Positions 39,796-48,961 of a stretch of DNA of 64,000 nucleotides are shown one piece after another. Position 1 is the first letter of the stretch. Each line of letters starts with the position of its first letter. Below the pieces are notes generated by a model, which saw nothing but the letters and a program-made list of their open reading frames with translations, was not told where the DNA came from and ran no database searches. The translations under genes were made by a program, and so were the position numbers. This DNA is from JACVRW01 sp963734025 (GTDB lineage: Bacteria > Actinomycetota > Thermoleophilia > Solirubrobacterales > Thermoleophilaceae): NCBI GenBank assembly GCA_963734025.1, contig CAVTFR010000021.1:1-64000 (forward strand). The letters run 5' to 3'.

Positions 39796-40278
39796 GTGAA
39801 TGCCGACCAAGCCCACAGACCCAGACCCCCGGAGGGGCGACCCACCCCAATGGCAATCAGCCCGACCCAGGCAGTTCAACCCCGTCCGCTGGCGGGCGGC
39901 CCGCGCCGCCGGCTCGTGATGGCAGGCGGCACGCAGGCGCCCGAGCGCGCCCGCGCCTGGCTGCACAACGTGGCGCGCTGGCTCGACGGCGATGTCGAGA
40001 AGACGCTGGCGCTGCTCGTGTCGGAGCTCGTCAACAACGCGGTCCGGCACGGCGGCGCCGGCGAACGCGAGCTGATCGAGCTGGAGCTGCGGGCGACCGC
40101 AGACGGGGTGGGCGTCGAGGTGAGCGACCCAGGCCAGGGCTTCGCGCCGCGCGAGCGCGAGCGCCCGCTCGACGAGCCGGGCGGCTGGGGGCTCGTGCTC
40201 GTGGATCAGATGGCGGACCGCTGGGGCGTCACCCACGACGGCCGCACCCACGTCTGGTTCGAGCTCTACCAGGCCTGA
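39796..40278 (+). CDS. RsbW-like anti-sigma/HATPase protein
   Basis: A 160-residue GHKL-type ATPase of the anti-sigma regulatory group. The N box LLVSELVNNAVRHG, the G1 box VSDPGQGF and the G2 region GGWGLVLVDQMADRWGV are present. There is no histidine-kinase phosphoacceptor. GTG 39796 has AAGGAGG six bases upstream; the ATG at 39850 would still keep the domain. It is a lone gene with no anti-anti-sigma partner nearby. It probably binds ATP and sequesters a sigma factor or acts as a serine kinase. The 214 bases before it hold no gene. Confidence 0.85.
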   Translation: MNADQAHRPRPPEGRPTPMAISPTQAVQPRPLAGGPRRRLVMAGGTQAPERARAWLHNVARWLDGDVEKTLALLVSELVNNAVRHGGAGERELIELELRATADGVGVEVSDPGQGFAPRERERPLDEPGGWGLVLVDQMADRWGVTHDGRTHVWFELYQA

Positions 40279-40281
40279 GCC

Positions 40282-41658
40282 TCAGCCCACCTGATGGGCC
40301 GCGACGAAGAGGCCGGCCGGGTCATACTGCGCCTTGACCGCGAGCAACCGCCGCCAGACCTCCGGCCGGAAGGCGGCGGAGACGTCGCCCGGCCGGTCGG
40401 AGAAGTTGAGCGCCCTCCCGCCCGGGGAATAGGGAGCGAGCTCCTTCTGGATCCTGTCGACGTGGTCGTCGACGGCGCCGCGCGAAGCCTCGTCGAAGAC
40501 GGCCCCGACACCGAAGACGAGGTGCTCCGCTTCGAGCTTCGGCAGCGCGCCGGCGCCGTCCGGCTCACGGCCGAGCGCGCCCCCGAGCTGGCGCACCTGG
40601 ACGCCGATCAGCGGGCTGCCGGACCCGGCGCCGGCCACGCCGACGAGGGCGTCGACGGCGTCCGGAGTCAATTCGCCGAGCAGCACGTGGTCTCCGATGC
40701 CGGGCACGGGCTCCTCCGGGTCCATCCCGAGCCGGCGCAGCGCAGGGGCGGGCTGGACGGCCCAGGTGTCCCAGACGGCGCCTGCGATCTCGCGTAGCGG
40801 CCGCATCAGCTGTTCGCCCTCGGCCGGGTCGCCGATGAAGGCGCCGGTCACGTCGACGAGCGACTTGCCGCGCAGCGGCTCCGGAAGCTCGGGGATCGGC
40901 GGCAGCGTGAGGAAGCGAAGCTGGGCGGTCAGCTCGTCGGGGGTGCCCGCGAGCCACTCGGCGTAGGCGTGCGCGATCTCCGAGCCCATCTCGGCGGGCC
41001 AGGCCACCATCCCCGCGTAGACCTCGGCGACGGGGTAGAGCTCGATCTCGAGCGCCGTCACGGCGCCGAACGAGCCGCCGCCGCCGCGCAAGGCGAAGAA
41101 CAGGTCGGGCTCGTTGTCGGCGTCGACGCGGCGCAGCTCGCCGTCGGCCGTCACGAGCTCCATCGCCCGGACGCTGTTGCAGGCGAGGCCGTACTTGCGC
41201 CCGAGCCAGCCGACGCCGCCGCCGAGCGTGAAGCCGGCGACGCCGGTATCGGGCGATGAGCCGAGCAGCGCGGCGAGGCCGCCCTCGCCGGCGGCGAGCG
41301 CCACGTCGGCGGCGAGCACGCCTGCCCCGATCCGCGCGCGGCGGCCGGCCGCGTCGATCTCGACGTCGTCCAGGTTGCCGGTCCTGAGCAGGATCGTGTC
41401 CGTGAGCGGAGCCATCGCGCCGGCGCCGTGGCCCGTCGACTGGGCGGCCACGCGCAGGCCGTGCTCGCGCGCGAGGTCTACGACACGGACGACGTCGTCG
41501 GCGCCGGCGGCCTGCACGACGGCCGCCGGCTGCAGGTCGACGGCGAGGTTCCAGGCACGGCGTGCCTCATCCCAGCTCTCGTCGCCGGGCAGGATGGCCT
41601 GGCCCTCGAGGTCTCGGCGCAGGCTCGCAGGGTCGATTGCGGTGGGGGAGTCGGGCAC
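40282..41658 (-). CDS. FAD-linked oxidase, berberine-bridge-like (PCMH type)
   Basis: A 458-residue flavoprotein with the PCMH FAD-binding domain followed by the BBE C-terminal segment (NFSDRPGDVSAAF...RRLLAVKAQYDPAGLF). The histidine in AAQSTGHGAGAMA fits 8-alpha-histidyl FAD attachment. TLGGGVGWLGRKYGLACNSV and GGGGSFGAVTALEIELYP are family marks. A second, cysteine, FAD link is not seen. Substrate unknown; relatives oxidise sugars, alkaloids and polyketides with oxygen. It sits before a small membrane-protein gene, an amidohydrolase and others all on the minus strand. Confidence 0.88.
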   Translation of the reverse strand: MPDSPTAIDPASLRRDLEGQAILPGDESWDEARRAWNLAVDLQPAAVVQAAGADDVVRVVDLAREHGLRVAAQSTGHGAGAMAPLTDTILLRTGNLDDVEIDAAGRRARIGAGVLAADVALAAGEGGLAALLGSSPDTGVAGFTLGGGVGWLGRKYGLACNSVRAMELVTADGELRRVDADNEPDLFFALRGGGGSFGAVTALEIELYPVAEVYAGMVAWPAEMGSEIAHAYAEWLAGTPDELTAQLRFLTLPPIPELPEPLRGKSLVDVTGAFIGDPAEGEQLMRPLREIAGAVWDTWAVQPAPALRRLGMDPEEPVPGIGDHVLLGELTPDAVDALVGVAGAGSGSPLIGVQVRQLGGALGREPDGAGALPKLEAEHLVFGVGAVFDEASRGAVDDHVDRIQKELAPYSPGGRALNFSDRPGDVSAAFRPEVWRRLLAVKAQYDPAGLFVAAHQVG

Positions 41659-41683
41659 TTCGAGGCTCCTTTCGGGACTGTCT

Positions 41684-42176
41684 CTAGTGAATGACGATTT
41701 TCAGCACGATCATCAGCGCTCCAAGTGAGGCGCAGCCGAGCGAGGTCAGGGCGATGCGCCCCGGCGACTCGTGCTCCTGGCGCCCGACGAGCACGCCCCA
41801 GCCCGCCAGCAGGAGCACGCACGACCAGGCCGCGAGTTGGATCGCTGTCTCGTCGTCCGCGCCGAGGGCCGCCGCTACGAACATGACCACGACCGGCGGG
41901 AATGAGGCCTGGAAGATCGGCCAGTGATGGGCGAGCGTGCCGCGCAGTCCGCGGCTGCTCGGGGTCCATGCCGGTAGCGCGACGGGCGATCGACAGCGAC
42001 CAGGAGTGCGCCAGCCAGAACACGAGGACGGTGACGACCACCCAGAGGGCCGTCGGCCACACCTCGGGGTCGTCGTCCGGGCCCGTGGCCGCCAGCAGTC
42101 CGGCCACGACGATCGTCCCGTAGATGCCCCCGGCGAGCTGCTCGGCGCGGCGCTCGGCGTCTGGGGTGGCGCTCAC
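41684..42176 (-). CDS. Small four-helix membrane protein (frame break)
   Basis: About 163 residues with four hydrophobic segments: IYGTIVVAGLLAA, ALWVVVTVLVFWLAHSW, VVVMFVAAALGADD, and LALTSLG/GALMIVLKIVIH. Two frames must be joined by removing one base near 41945, giving PRTRGTLAHHWPIFQASFPP. GTG 42176 overlaps the amidohydrolase stop. No recognised family; similar small integral membrane proteins are common in actinobacteria and have no known role. Confidence 0.6.
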
Positions 42177-43702
42177 GCCGGATCCCAGTCCGCTCCGACG
42201 TGGGTCCAGCGGCCGCCGACCATCGTCGCCACCACTCTGAGGTCCTCCAGCTGCTCGGCCGGGCACTCGTAGGGGTCACGGTTGAGGACGACCAGGTCGG
42301 CCAGCATTCCGGGGCGGAGCATTCCACGCCGCTCCTCCTGGTGTTCGAGCCAGGCCGGCGCGATGCAGGTCGCGCGCAGGACCTCGTCGAGCGTCAGCGC
42401 CTGCTCGGCCCGCCACGGCGGTCGCTCGTCGAGCGTGCGGCGCACCCCGGCGACGATGCCGGCGAGCGGGTCGAGCTCCTCGACCGGAGCGTCCGAGCCG
42501 TTGGCGAGCAGGGTGCCGGCGTCGGCGAGCGAGCGATAGGCGTAGGCGCCATCCCTGCCCTCCCAGAGCCGGTCCGCCAGGTCGCGGTCCGATGGGGCGT
42601 GGCTGAACTGGACCGACGCGGTCACGCCGATCTCGGCGAAGCGCCCGAACTCCTCGGGAGCCAGCAGCTGCGCGTGCTCGATGCGCGGCCGCAGCCCGCG
42701 CGGACGCCACTCGTCGCGGGTCGCCTCGAAGGCGTCGAGCGCCGCCCGGTTGGCGCCGTCGCCGATCGCGTGCACCGCCACCGGCCAGCTCGCACGCGCT
42801 GCGCGCCGAACGACGTCCTCGAGCTTCGCCCGGCTCGTGATCTCGACCCCGGAGCCGTCCAGCAGCAGGGCGGTCGCCGACCCGAGTGTCCCGTCCATGA
42901 AGCCCTTGAGGTAGCCGAGCCGCAGCATGTCGTTGCCGAAGCCGGAGCGGATCCCGAGCGCGGCCAGCTCGTCGAGCCGCTCCCACGGCAGCGACTGCCA
43001 GACGCGCACGAGCAGCTCGTCGTCAGCCAGCAGGCGTTGGTGGACCTCGAACGACCCGAGCCAGCCGTCCTTGTCGTGCACCGCGGTCACGCCGCGGCTC
43101 GCGGCGATGCGCATGCCCTCGCGCGACGCCTCGACCATCTCGTCGAAGGTCGGGCGGACGTAGCGGTCACGGAAGGACCAGGCCGAGTTCTCGCGCAGGA
43201 TCCCGGCGGGCTCCCCGTTCGCGTTGCGCTCGACGACCCCGCCCGGGATCTCGAGCGGCTCGTCCGCGCGCTCGAGCGCGGCGCTGTTCACCCACAGCGA
43301 GTGGTAGTCCCTCGACATCAGGGCCGTTGGCACCGAGCCGGTTACCCGGTCGAGGGCGGCGCGGTCGGGCGGATCGGGCCAGTCGCCCTCGCGCCAGCCG
43401 AGGCCGCGCAGCCAGCCGCCGGCCGGAACGCTTGCGAGCGCCGCCTGCACGCGCCCGAGCGCCTCGTCACGCGAGCGCGCGCCCTCGAGGCGCGCCTGAT
43501 GCAGTCCGAGCGACCAGGTCGGGAAGTGGACATGGGCGTCCGCGAAGCCGGGGAGGACGCAGCGGCCGCCGAGATCGACCCGGCGGGCATCCGCCGGCGC
43601 GCGCTCGGCCACGACGCCGCCGCGCAGCGCCAGCGCCTGCTGCGCCTGCGGCAGCCGCGGGTCCAGTGTTCTGACGATGCCGCCCTCGAGGACAAGGTCC
43701 AC
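42173..43702 (-). CDS. Amidohydrolase family protein, YtcJ/Amidohydro_3 type
   Basis: A 509-residue metal-dependent hydrolase. The first metal motif is in GFADAHVHFPTWSLG, a carboxylate/His set follows in VAVHAIGDGANRAALDAF and RIEHAQLL, and the final Asp is in LANGSDAPVEELDPL. PWRAEQALTLDEVLRAT and GMLADLVVLNRDPY mark the family end. GTG 43702. No signal peptide, so probably cytosolic. Substrates of this clade are various amides and urethanes; nothing in the neighbourhood fixes it. Confidence 0.87.
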   Translation of the reverse strand: MDLVLEGGIVRTLDPRLPQAQQALALRGGVVAERAPADARRVDLGGRCVLPGFADAHVHFPTWSLGLHQARLEGARSRDEALGRVQAALASVPAGGWLRGLGWREGDWPDPPDRAALDRVTGSVPTALMSRDYHSLWVNSAALERADEPLEIPGGVVERNANGEPAGILRENSAWSFRDRYVRPTFDEMVEASREGMRIAASRGVTAVHDKDGWLGSFEVHQRLLADDELLVRVWQSLPWERLDELAALGIRSGFGNDMLRLGYLKGFMDGTLGSATALLLDGSGVEITSRAKLEDVVRRAARASWPVAVHAIGDGANRAALDAFEATRDEWRPRGLRPRIEHAQLLAPEEFGRFAEIGVTASVQFSHAPSDRDLADRLWEGRDGAYAYRSLADAGTLLANGSDAPVEELDPLAGIVAGVRRTLDERPPWRAEQALTLDEVLRATCIAPAWLEHQEERRGMLRPGMLADLVVLNRDPYECPAEQLEDLRVVATMVGGRWTHVGADWDPA

Positions 43703-43729
43703 GGGGCGGCATCTTTGCGGAAGGAGCGC

Positions 43730-44653
43730 CTAGGGCTTCGCTGAGACCGAGCGCCGGTACTCGAGCGGCTTGACCGCGGCCTCGATGTCCGCCCGGCGCG
43801 ACTCGAGGAACGGTGGGATCGAGAGCTTCTCGCCCAGGGTCTCGAGCGGCTCGTCGATCGTGAAGCCGGGGCTAGGCGTGGCGAGCTCGAACAGCACGCC
43901 GCTCGGCTCGCGGAAGTAGATCGAGCGGAAGTAATGCCGGTCGATCACCTCGGTCGGGTGGCCGCCGTGCGTGCGGATCTGCGCGCGCCAGGCGGGGTGC
44001 TCCTCGTCGGTCGAGCCCCAGGCGACGTGGTGGACGGTCCCGGCGCCCTGCAGCCCGCGCTCGCCGGGCGGCACGTCGTAGGCGTACTCACCGCCGCGGC
44101 TCTCGCCGCGGGTCTCCCAGCCGTCCTCGGTGGGGCGGAAGCCCATGCCCTGCTCGAGCAGGTAGCGGCTGCGCTCGGCGTCGGAGCCGTACGCGCGCAC
44201 GCCGTGGAAGCCCTGAAGGGCGTGCTCGGCCGGCACCTCGGGGTGTTCGGCGATGAGCGGCTCGTCCGGGACGTCGAAGACGCCGAGCTCGTGCTCGAGG
44301 CCCTCGGGATCGCGGAAGCGCAGGCGCTCGCCATCGCGCTCGGACTCGATGCCCTCGCCCGCAAGCCGCGTCGCCCAGAAGTCGAGCGCCGCCGGCGAGC
44401 CGACGCGCCAGACGATCCGGTGGATCATGCCGTCACCCGCGCGGCCGAGCGGAGCGCCGGGATACTCGAAGAAGGTGAGGTCGAGGCCGGGGTGCGCGTG
44501 CTCGTCGCCGTAGAAGAGGTGGTAGACGGTCGGGTCGTCCTGGTTGACCGACTTCTTGACCATCCGCAGCCCGAGTACGCGCGTGTAGAAGTCGACGTTG
44601 GCCTGCGCGTCCGCCGTGATGGCCGTGATGTGGTGGATGCCGTTGAGCTTCAT
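43730..44653 (-). CDS. Ring-cleaving dioxygenase-like glyoxalase (MhqO/LinE type)
   Basis: A 307-residue protein of two vicinal-oxygen-chelate (glyoxalase) domains. Each half carries a metal His/Glu pattern: GIHHITAITADAQANVDFY, FRDPEGLEHELG, VHHVAWGS and YFREPSGVLFELATP. This matches the hydroquinone-specific ring-cleaving dioxygenase group (MhqO-like). ATG 44653 has AGGGACGAG upstream; ATG 44665 (MRDEMKLNG) is possible. An 18-bp inverted repeat with near-perfect arms lies just upstream, as expected for a MarR-type repressor site. Confidence 0.88.
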   Translation of the reverse strand: MKLNGIHHITAITADAQANVDFYTRVLGLRMVKKSVNQDDPTVYHLFYGDEHAHPGLDLTFFEYPGAPLGRAGDGMIHRIVWRVGSPAALDFWATRLAGEGIESERDGERLRFRDPEGLEHELGVFDVPDEPLIAEHPEVPAEHALQGFHGVRAYGSDAERSRYLLEQGMGFRPTEDGWETRGESRGGEYAYDVPPGERGLQGAGTVHHVAWGSTDEEHPAWRAQIRTHGGHPTEVIDRHYFRSIYFREPSGVLFELATPSPGFTIDEPLETLGEKLSIPPFLESRRADIEAAVKPLEYRRSVSAKP

Positions 44654-44682
44654 CTCGTCCCTCATTGTTACCCGTCGAGAAG

Positions 44683-44700
44683 TAATTGCTCGCGCAACTA
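44683..44700. promoter_or_regulatory. Inverted repeat upstream of the glyoxalase-family dioxygenase gene
   Basis: TAATTGC-TCGC-GCAACTA: seven-base arms with one mismatch around four bases, 18 bp in all, 30 bases upstream of the gene start. Size and position resemble MarR-family operators, which commonly control this class of dioxygenase. No regulator gene is adjacent, so the link is inference. Confidence 0.4.
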
Positions 44701-44726
44701 TATCACGCCCGCTCACGAGGTGAGTC

Positions 44727-45092
44727 TCAGCCCGCCCTTCGCCTGACCTTCAGCACGGCTCGCATCCCAAGCTGCAGATGGCCGGGCAGCGAGCAGTAGA
44801 CGGTGAAGCGCCCCGGTCGCAACAGCCGCGCCGTCACGCTCGCAGTCTCGCCCGGCTTGATCTCGGGCAGCCGGCCTCGAACGAGACCGCGCCGGTTGCG
44901 TACGACCAGGTCGTGCCCGTCCTCGCCGAAGTTCTTGACGTTGAACTTGACCAGCCCGGTGGGGACCCAGGGGCGATACAGGGCGATCCGCCACTCGCGC
45001 TCGCCGACGCCGACGGCCGTCGGCCGGGCCGCGGCCGCGGCGGGAGCGGCGAGCACGATCGCCGTCGCGAGCAGCGCGAGCGCCCGCCTCAT
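44727..45092 (-). CDS. Secreted cupredoxin (plastocyanin-like copper protein)
   Basis: A 121-residue protein with an export signal, MRRALALLATAIVLAAPAAA, and a cupredoxin beta-barrel. The type-1 copper ligands are visible as His in EDGHDLVVR, and Cys, His and Met in YCSLPGHLQLGM. ATG 45092 overlaps the stop of the DUF1501 gene (ATGA), so it closes a three-gene operon DUF1800-DUF1501-cupredoxin. It probably carries single electrons outside the membrane. Confidence 0.87.
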   Translation of the reverse strand: MRRALALLATAIVLAAPAAAAARPTAVGVGEREWRIALYRPWVPTGLVKFNVKNFGEDGHDLVVRNRRGLVRGRLPEIKPGETASVTARLLRPGRFTVYCSLPGHLQLGMRAVLKVRRRAG

Positions 45093-46465
45093 CGCACCAG
45101 CTGGACGCGGCCGAAGCCCTGCGCGCGCGGGATGACCGCGCTCGCGTCCGTGCCGAGCCACTGCTCCAGCAGGCTCGAGTAGACGCGCCTGAAGTCGATC
45201 GTGACCCTCAGGTTGTCGTCGTCGTCGAGCTGGCTGAGGCTCGGGTACTCGCTGTGCACACCCGGCAGCGCCCGGTCACCCTGCACCCACGCGAGCCCGC
45301 CGGCGCCGTGGTCGGTGCCTGTGTCGTTCTCCTCCGGCCGGCGGCCGAACTCGGACCACACGAAGGTGAGCACACGTTGCGAGACGCCGCGCGCCTCGAG
45401 GTCCGCCTGGAAGGCGGACAGGCATTGGCTCACCTCGAGGAGCAGCGGGCCGAGCTCCTCCTGGTTGTCGTGCGTGTCGAAGTCGCCGCGCATCTCGACG
45501 TCCGCCACGCGGATGCCGAGCGGCTGCTGGATCATCGCGGCCAGGTAGCGCAGGCGCTCGCCGAAGTCGCTCTCGGCGGGGTAGGGGATCGTGGACGCGA
45601 GCGGGTCGACGCCGTCCCGCTCCCTGTAGGGCGCGAGCCGGTCGGCGACCTGCTTGGCCAGCCGGGCGGCGGTCCGCGAAGCGCTGAGCGCGTGTGAGCC
45701 GCCCCGCTTGCGGCCGAGCCGGCCGTAAGCCGCCATCGCCTCCTCGAACGGCTCGCCCCACACGTCCCGGATCCAGAAGCCGGCGTCGCTCGGCGAGGAG
45801 ACGGCGGCCGCGGGCGCGCGGGCCGAGCGCATCACGGGGGAGAGGCCCCAGCCCATCGAGATCCCCTGCAGCGGGTTGTCGGGCCCGCCCGCCCGGTCGA
45901 GCCAGCGCCCGAGCCACCCCGGCGCCGAGTCGGCCGTGATCAGGCCGGTCTCCCAGAAGTGGCGAGAGTGGAAGTGCGACAGGTCCGGGTTCGCGTAGTC
46001 GATGCCCGGCAGGAAGCCGATCTTGCCACGCTCGAAGAGGCCCTTGACCCCGCCGCCGATCCCGTCCGTGAGCGAAGGGTGTACGCCGAAGCCGGCCCCT
46101 CCCAGCGGGAGGCCGGCGACCATCAGCTTGGGGTGGAGGTCCGCGTACCGGCCGTAGTCGTGCAGTGGCACGAGCGTGTCGAGCAGGTCGACGCCGCCCG
46201 GGAGGAACACGGACACGAGCACCGGCGCGTCAGGGGCGGCCGCGGCCTCGGCGGCGGCGGCCTCGAACAACCGCTCGGCCGGCATCGCGTTGGCGCCATA
46301 GAGCGCGAGGCCCGCGCCGAGCCCGGCGCCGAGGACCTGCCGGCGCGTGAGGGCGGGGCCTCCCAGCCACCTGCCAGGCGCCCCGGGGGTCCGGGGGCGT
46401 GAGCCCCCGGCTGTCCATCGCTCGGAGCTGCGGTAGAAGTCGTCACATGCGCGGTGGCGGCTCAT
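45089..46465 (-). CDS. DUF1501 family protein, Tat-exported
   Basis: A 458-residue member of DUF1501, related to the sulfatase/alkaline-phosphatase fold. A twin-arginine-type signal lies inside the N-terminal 60 residues (TRRQVLGAGLGAGLALYGA). Family blocks are VLVSVFLPGGVDLLDTLVPL, GFGVHPSLTDG, DYANPDLSHFHSRHFWETG and the late VWSEFGRRPEEN with TDHGAGGLAWVQG, which has the metal-like Asp/His. ATG 46465 overlaps the DUF1800 stop (TGATG). DUF1800 and DUF1501 genes are almost always paired, function undetermined. Confidence 0.88.
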   Translation of the reverse strand: MSRHRACDDFYRSSERWTAGGSRPRTPGAPGRWLGGPALTRRQVLGAGLGAGLALYGANAMPAERLFEAAAAEAAAAPDAPVLVSVFLPGGVDLLDTLVPLHDYGRYADLHPKLMVAGLPLGGAGFGVHPSLTDGIGGGVKGLFERGKIGFLPGIDYANPDLSHFHSRHFWETGLITADSAPGWLGRWLDRAGGPDNPLQGISMGWGLSPVMRSARAPAAAVSSPSDAGFWIRDVWGEPFEEAMAAYGRLGRKRGGSHALSASRTAARLAKQVADRLAPYRERDGVDPLASTIPYPAESDFGERLRYLAAMIQQPLGIRVADVEMRGDFDTHDNQEELGPLLLEVSQCLSAFQADLEARGVSQRVLTFVWSEFGRRPEENDTGTDHGAGGLAWVQGDRALPGVHSEYPSLSQLDDDDNLRVTIDFRRVYSSLLEQWLGTDASAVIPRAQGFGRVQLVR

Positions 46466-47865
46466 CAGTGCACCTGGGCGTCGGGTCCGCAGAGCAACAG
46501 CTGGCGCAGGACGCGCTGGCACATGTCCGCGCGTGTCTGTTTGTCCTGGCGCCAGCGCCCGCCGGGCAGCTTCTCGCGGTCGTCGAGCAGCCGGCGCGCG
46601 ATCCGCATCAGCTCGGCATCGGTCTGGCGCGAGGTCCATGGCTCGCCGACGGCCCGCCGCGCCCGTGCGACGGCACGCGCCGGCGAGAGAGTCTCGGGCG
46701 TCGACTCGTCCTCGACGCGCAGCTTCGGCGTATCGAGCAGGTAGTTGGCGGCGTCGAAGCGGATGTGCATCGAGTTGGACGAGAGCCAGGTCGTGCCCCA
46801 CTCCCAGCCCGCGACCGTGGGCGGCCGGAAGAGCTGCTGGCCCATGCCCGACAGGAGCCAGCCCCAGGAGTCGCGCTCGACGCCCTGCCCGATGCTGCGC
46901 AGCGCGCCCGCGACGAACACGACCGGTGCCTTGACCATCGTCGGCTCGTCGAGCCGCCGGTACAGCGCGGGATGGGCGAGGATGGCGCCGACCACGGGCT
47001 TGATCCGATGCCCCGAGCGCCGGTAGGTCCGCGCGAGCGCGGTGCGCGTGCCGCGCGGGATCGGCGTGGCGACGAAGAAGTCCCACAGCTTCTCGACGAG
47101 GAAGGGCGCGTGCGCCGGATGGCGGATGCAGAGGGCGAGCACGTCGCGCCAGTCGAAGCGCCCGCGTTTCGCGAAGATGCGCTTGCGACCCTTGTCGTGG
47201 TACTCGCGGTCGTAGTAGGTCCGGACGCTGCCGTCGCTGTTCCAGTCCGCGCGGAAGCCGGTCAGGGCGCGCGCCGCCTCGCGGATGTCGCGTTCCGAGT
47301 AGCCGCGCGCGAGCGTGTAGAGCTCCATCAGCTCGCGCGCGTAGTTCTCGTTGGGCGCCTCCGGGTCCGAGTTCGCCAGCGAGAGGTGCAGGAGCATCGC
47401 CGGGTCGGTAGTGACCTCGCGCAGCAGCACCGGGAAGGCGCCCAGGGCGTGGCGCCGGAACGTCCGGTTCTGCGCCAGCATCATCGGCGTGTCCTGGTCG
47501 GTGGTGGCGAAATGGTCGTGCCAGAAGAGCGTCAGCTTCTCCTGCAGGGGGCGCGGCGAGCCGACCATGCGGTCGAGCCACCAGAGCGCGTCGTGGCTCC
47601 ACTCGTTCGTGGGATCGAGTGGCCCGTCCTCCGTGCGCGGCGACGGGATGCGCGGCAGCGGCGCGGGCCCGCCGTTCAGGAGCCAGCGGATCGTCGCGGC
47701 CTTGCCCCGCCGAGCCCAGTGCGCGGCCTCGCGCGGCGTGGCGCCAAAGCCGGCGCGCCAGAAGAGCCTCCGTACGTGAAGCTCGGTCCAGCCGTCGGGC
47801 CGCCGGCGGCGCGGCCGCCTGCGCCGGCGGCGGCGGCGTGCGGCGGCCTCCGCCTGGGCGCTCAC
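46465..47865 (-). CDS. DUF1800 family protein
   Basis: A 466-residue DUF1800 protein. GTG 47865 is followed by a striking basic stretch (RRRRRRRRPRRRRPDGW) before the domain begins at LHVRRLFWRAGFGATPREA. Family blocks: WWLDRMVGSPRPLQEKLTLF, WHDHFATT, NENYARELMELYTLARG and RKRIFAKRGRFDWRDVL. No signal peptide is obvious, unlike the DUF1501 partner. It starts in a GTGA overlap with the stop of the carboxyltransferase remnant upstream. Function of the family is unknown. Confidence 0.85.
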   Translation of the reverse strand: MSAQAEAAARRRRRRRRPRRRRPDGWTELHVRRLFWRAGFGATPREAAHWARRGKAATIRWLLNGGPAPLPRIPSPRTEDGPLDPTNEWSHDALWWLDRMVGSPRPLQEKLTLFWHDHFATTDQDTPMMLAQNRTFRRHALGAFPVLLREVTTDPAMLLHLSLANSDPEAPNENYARELMELYTLARGYSERDIREAARALTGFRADWNSDGSVRTYYDREYHDKGRKRIFAKRGRFDWRDVLALCIRHPAHAPFLVEKLWDFFVATPIPRGTRTALARTYRRSGHRIKPVVGAILAHPALYRRLDEPTMVKAPVVFVAGALRSIGQGVERDSWGWLLSGMGQQLFRPPTVAGWEWGTTWLSSNSMHIRFDAANYLLDTPKLRVEDESTPETLSPARAVARARRAVGEPWTSRQTDAELMRIARRLLDDREKLPGGRWRQDKQTRADMCQRVLRQLLLCGPDAQVH

Positions 47866-48403
47866 GGGCGCACCCCGCGCGTCTTCGGACCGGCGTGCAA
47901 CTCGTGCAGTATGAGCTCGTGCGCACGCCCGGCCCAGTCGCAGAGGATCGGGCGCGTGTCGCGCGAGTCGATGATCTCCTCGACGCTGAAGCGCTCCGCG
48001 GTCCGGAACGGCGAGGTCACGGCCTCGAGCCGCGCCGCGATCTCCGCGCGCAGCGTCACCGTGTCCCAGCTGCCGGGACGCTCGCCTGCGCGACCGAGAA
48101 GAGGCCGCGGGCGCCGCGCCGGATCGTGCCGGCGCGCTCCGCGGCCGTGCCGATCAAGAAGCCCGGCACGTCCACGAAGTTGACTACGGGCAGGTGAAAC
48201 TGGTCGCAGGTGTCCACGGACCGGGCCATCTTCTCGACGGCGTCGGCCGTAACGCCGCCGCCGTAGTGCTCGGGGTCCGACGCGAGCACCCCCACCGGCC
48301 TGCCGCCGAGCCGCGCGAGGCAGGTGATGGTCGGCCGGCCGAAGGCGGCAGCGGGCGAGCCCTCGCGCCGGCGCAGCTGTTCGAGCTCGGCCTCCCGGGT
48401 CAT
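47862..48403 (-). pseudogene. Decayed acyl-CoA carboxylase carboxyltransferase remnant
   Basis: Two pieces of a carboxyltransferase beta-type protein. The first (48403-48056) contains GGRPVGVLASDPEHYGGGVTA, CDQFHLPVVNFVDVPGFLIG and AERAGTIRRGARGLFSVAQAS, the acyl-CoA binding core, then breaks off. The second (48059-47862) is the family's C-terminal tail (RAEIAARLEAV, SPFRTAERFSVEEIIDSRDTRP). About 300 N-terminal residues and roughly 140 between the pieces are missing, and the frames differ. This is a real internal deletion, unlike the single-base breaks elsewhere in the window. Confidence 0.82.
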
Positions 48404-48428
48404 CGGCGCGGGAGGCTACCCGCGCCCC

Positions 48429-48917
48429 CTACGCCTCCGCAGCGAGGGCCTCACGGGCCGCCCCGAGCCGGTGCTCCTCGAGTCCGCGCTGCTGCTCCTC
48501 GGCACTGTCGATCAGCCGGTCGAGCTCGGCGGCGTCGAGCGCGGGCTCGGTGTCGGCGATCAGCCGCAACGCCTTCCAGACGGCTAGCTTGCCGGTCACG
48601 CCGAGCGCGAGCCCTTCGAGCTCGACCAGCCGGCTGAGCGGCGAGTAGCCGCGCAGCTGACCGTTCAGCTTGAGCCGGCCGGCCTTCTCGATGAGCCAGC
48701 CGCCGGCCACCTTGGCGGGGTCCCTGCGAACGTCGAGGTCGTCCATGATCCGCTGAAGCGTCCTGCGGTCCGACTCGATCTCCATCGTGATCTCCGCGAG
48801 GAAGCGCCCCAGCTCGGTGCCCTGGTTGGCGTTGCAGGCCCTCCGCACGAGCTCGATGCCCGTCGTCGAGCCCGCGAGGTGGTCGTTCAGATAGATGCCG
48901 AGCAGCTTTCGGTTCAC
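48429..48917 (-). CDS. Conserved hypothetical helical protein
   Basis: A 162-residue, all-helical looking protein starting GTG 48917 (NRKLLGIYLNDHLAGSTTG). Segments such as ELVRRACNANQGTELGRFL and EITMEIESDRRTLQRIMDDL suggest a four-helix bundle of the kind found in ferritin-like or DUF892-like proteins, but without a clear metal-binding set. The reading frame stays open far upstream, but only antisense to the divergent gene. Function unknown. Confidence 0.7.
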   Translation of the reverse strand: MNRKLLGIYLNDHLAGSTTGIELVRRACNANQGTELGRFLAEITMEIESDRRTLQRIMDDLDVRRDPAKVAGGWLIEKAGRLKLNGQLRGYSPLSRLVELEGLALGVTGKLAVWKALRLIADTEPALDAAELDRLIDSAEEQQRGLEEHRLGAAREALAAEA

Positions 48918-48961
48918 GTTCCCGACGGTACCCGGGAACCCGAGGTGCGTACGCTCACCCG

